Shown here piece by piece: positions 62,222-64,000 of a stretch of 64,000 bases of DNA (the stretch's first letter is position 1; every line of letters begins with the position of its first letter). The translations under genes and the position numbers were made by a program. Location: the NCBI RefSeq assembly GCF_000019725.1, contig NC_010505.1:4616001-4680000 (forward strand), written 5' to 3'. This DNA comes from Methylobacterium radiotolerans JCM 2831 (GTDB lineage: Bacteria; Pseudomonadota; Alphaproteobacteria; Rhizobiales; Beijerinckiaceae). A model generated the notes under the pieces. That model was not told the origin of the DNA. It saw nothing but the letters and a program-made list of their open reading frames with translations, and did no database searches.

Positions 62222-63318
62222 AGGGCGGCTCCGTGGATGGCGGCCCCGGTCACGGCGCTCGGCGTCTTGGTCTCGCCGGCGCGGCGGGTGACGGATTGCG
62301 CGTAGGCCGCCGACCGGGCGCTCAGCAGCGGGTCGTCGCTCGGCGCGATGCCGTCCGGCAGCACCAGCGGATCGAAGTTGATGTCCCGGCAGGTGGAGGC
62401 GGCCTCCGGCGTCGCCGCCGTGAGGGTCAGGGTGCCGACATCCACCGTCGCGCGGTCGGCGGGCCAGGGCAGCGTCGCGTCGGCGGTGGGGTCGCCGGCC
62501 TGGCCGAGCGTGACGATCAGGTGCCAGTGCCGCGGGTTCTGCGCGAGCTGCGCGGCGAACGCGTCGAACAGGGCGTTCCGGTCGCCCGGCGCGGCGTCGA
62601 CCGCCGGCACCGGGTCGGGGACGAGGGCCCAGCGCACCGGCCGGGTGCCGCCGTCCGCGGCGACGAACCGGAAGGCGTTCAGGCTCCAGTAGGTGCTGTC
62701 GGCGAAGCCCGCGGTCACGGTCCGGGCCTTGATCAGCGCGGCGGCCTTCGCGCTCTCCGGATGGTCCGCGAAGAAGGCCTTCAGGCGCTCCGGATCCGGC
62801 TTGCCGGTGGCGGGATCGGGCCTGGCCGCGAGGAGCTGCGCGTAGAAGGCCTCGGGCGTGCGCACCGGAAAGACCGGGATGTTGTTCATGCCGGTGCGCC
62901 ACTCCTCGCCGTCCGGCAGCCGGAAGCGCAGGGCGAGGCTGCGCACGGTGGCGGCGGCGTCGGCCGCGTAGGGCTGTCCGCCGGCCAGCGCCACCCGCCC
63001 CTCGACCGGCGTCACGCGTCCCGCAGCGAACACGCCCGCCTTCGACAGGCGCGCGCCCGCGCCGCTGCCCGTGAAGCGGCCCGCGACGCACATCCCCTTG
63101 GCGTGATTGCGCCGGAAGCCGGGATGCGGCCCGTTCACCTGCTCGAAACGGTCGATGATCCGGGCCGGCGTGAGCAGGCCGGGCGAGAGCCAGCCGCCGG
63201 CATACGCGAAGGTGCCGGCGGTCCCGGCCAGCACCGCGCCGATGGCGGACAGGCGCAGGAGCAGCGCGCGCCCGGTCATGCCGGGGGGCGCGCCCGTGAG
63301 GTCGTGCAGCAGCGTCAT
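62218..63318 (-). CDS. Membrane-anchored catalase family peroxidase (SrpA-like)
   Basis: 366 residues, much shorter than a full catalase. One N-terminal membrane segment (LLLRLSAIGAVLAGTAGTFAYA) places the domain in the periplasm. Catalase core marks are the distal His in GFRRNHAKGMCVAG (about 71), Asn in GMNNIPVFPVRTPEAF, and a Tyr near the C-terminus in RSAAYAQSV as proximal heme ligand. It likely reduces peroxides with electrons from the cytochrome b561 encoded downstream (ATGA/GTGA-type overlap). Confidence 0.88.
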   Translation of the reverse strand: MTLLHDLTGAPPGMTGRALLLRLSAIGAVLAGTAGTFAYAGGWLSPGLLTPARIIDRFEQVNGPHPGFRRNHAKGMCVAGRFTGSGAGARLSKAGVFAAGRVTPVEGRVALAGGQPYAADAAATVRSLALRFRLPDGEEWRTGMNNIPVFPVRTPEAFYAQLLAARPDPATGKPDPERLKAFFADHPESAKAAALIKARTVTAGFADSTYWSLNAFRFVAADGGTRPVRWALVPDPVPAVDAAPGDRNALFDAFAAQLAQNPRHWHLIVTLGQAGDPTADATLPWPADRATVDVGTLTLTAATPEAASTCRDINFDPLVLPDGIAPSDDPLLSARSAAYAQSVTRRAGETKTPSAVTGAAIHGAAL

Positions 63319-63374
63319 CGAGTCCCTCGGAGTCGGTCACGATGACGCCTCTTCGCCCGCCCGCCGCGGCGGTT

Positions 63375-64000
63375 TCAGGCGGCGCGGGTCCCGTGACGCG
63401 CCGGGGGCCGGTCGCCCGCCTCGGCCGGTGCGGCGGCGCACACAGCGTCGGCCTCCTGCGCCAGGGCGCGGGCGAGCAGGCCGGCCCGCCCGGCCCACAG
63501 GTCCCTCTCGTCGCGCAGCGCCCCGAGGCGGTCCTCGGAGGCGGCCAGCGCGACGCGCAGGGTGTCGATCTCCACCCGCAGGTCGGTCGTGCGCTGCCGC
63601 TCGCTCGCCAGCGCCGCCTTGAGCACGCTGAGGGCGGCCTCGGTCGCGCCGCGCGTCCCGGTCGGCCGGCGCGGGGCCGGCTCGACCGGCGGCGTCCGGT
63701 CCTGGGCGGCAGGCGGCGGCGCGAGAGGCGGCGCGGCGACCGGCGGCGCGGGTTCCGGGCGCAGCCGCGCGATCTCGGCGCGCACCTGCGCGACGTCGAG
63801 CCCGGACGCCGCGCGCGGCTCGGGGACGGTCTCCGGAGGGACGGGTGCGGCGGCGACGGTCTCGGCGGCCGGGACGCCCTCCTCCTCGAGAACGAGGCCG
63901 TGCAGCATGGCGAAGACCCGGTCGCCGTCGAGCCGCGCGAGGTCGAACCCGCTCTCGGTCGCGAGGCCGCTGAAACGGGCCTGACCGCTGCGCGACGCGC
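63375..64000 (-). CDS. Coiled-coil protein, unknown function (5-prime end beyond window)
   Basis: The frame is open from the window edge to the stop at 63375 (208 codons visible); ATG 63908 is internal to a longer reading that includes GLATESGFDLARLDGDRVFA. A Pro/Ala-rich linker (about 60 residues) is followed by a predicted coiled coil with heptads: ALSVLKAALASERQRTTDLR, VEIDTLRVALAASEDRLGAL, RDERDLWAGRAGLLARALAQ. Function not recognised. The upstream part outside the window would be needed to name it. Confidence 0.6.
   Translation of the reverse strand, partial: ASRSGQARFSGLATESGFDLARLDGDRVFAMLHGLVLEEEGVPAAETVAAAPVPPETVPEPRAASGLDVAQVRAEIARLRPEPAPPVAAPPLAPPPAAQDRTPPVEPAPRRPTGTRGATEAALSVLKAALASERQRTTDLRVEIDTLRVALAASEDRLGALRDERDLWAGRAGLLARALAQEADAVCAAAPAEAGDRPPARHGTRAA

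Overview
The window is a continuous, gene-dense stretch of chromosome with very high GC content. It most resembles an alphaproteobacterium of the Methylobacterium type (Rhizobiales). Supporting signs are a RegB/RegA redox pair, MucR family regulator, PHA storage proteins, a GGAAC-N16-CGTT (EcfG-type) promoter, a TTAA-N7-TTAA (CtrA-type) site and several REP-like palindromes. This assignment comes from family resemblance only; no search was run. I see no rRNA, tRNA, prophage, insertion sequence or CRISPR array.

Layout. 1-2416: two divergent, related GT4 glycosyltransferases, the first cut by the window edge. 2417-3869: a phasin with a promoter/operator dyad and a second phasin-like gene. 4006-7868: periplasmic amidase and PBP1A. 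8183-9259: a candidate small RNA, then purQ and purS (minus strand). 9437-13378: a small membrane protein, regA, regB, and divergently the PHA depolymerase phaZ. 13885-22856: a five-gene peptide-type ABC importer, an amidohydrolase, and a NitT/TauT-type ATPase and permease with no binding protein. 23068-25159: a YeiH family exporter, a MucR-like regulator and a small hypothetical. 25348-33099: a second peptide-type ABC importer with an M20 peptidase inside the operon and a divergent LysR regulator. 33118-36184: a P-loop kinase-like protein, CDP-diacylglycerol diphosphatase, a DUF2891 protein preceded by an 11-bp tandem repeat, a second candidate small RNA and a small hypothetical. 36286-43945: a large hybrid histidine kinase, an Mfd-like helicase, a GlcG/HbpS-like protein and a PAS-only protein. 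44397-49514: an M20 carbamoylase, several small proteins, a methyltransferase-fold protein, a third candidate small RNA, an EcfG-promoter gene and a cupredoxin. 49692-56858: a LysR regulator opposite a YceI/cytochrome b561/YceI operon, then an acetyltransferase coupled to an Orn/Lys/Arg decarboxylase, and a D-hydroxyacid dehydrogenase. 57282-64000: a TonB-dependent receptor, a parS-like site, an HNH-like protein, cystathionine gamma-synthase, a cytochrome b561/catalase-like pair and a partial coiled-coil protein.

Functional themes are nitrogen and peptide scavenging (two oligopeptide-type importers, amidohydrolase, M20 hydrolases), PHA granule metabolism (phasins, depolymerase), redox control (RegBA, two cytochrome b561 modules, catalase-like protein) and cell-envelope work.

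The most unusual signal is non-coding. Three intergenic loci each carry a 5-prime hairpin, a CCTCCCT segment and a GC-rich intrinsic terminator. Two of them share an exact 23-nt stretch although they lie 12.6 kb apart. One has a plausible sigma-70 promoter placed so that transcription would begin at its first hairpin, and one has a CtrA-type box over the -35. They look like members of a multicopy small RNA family with an anti-Shine-Dalgarno motif. Two copies of the same one-mismatch parS sequence, 31 kb apart, are the second signal worth following.
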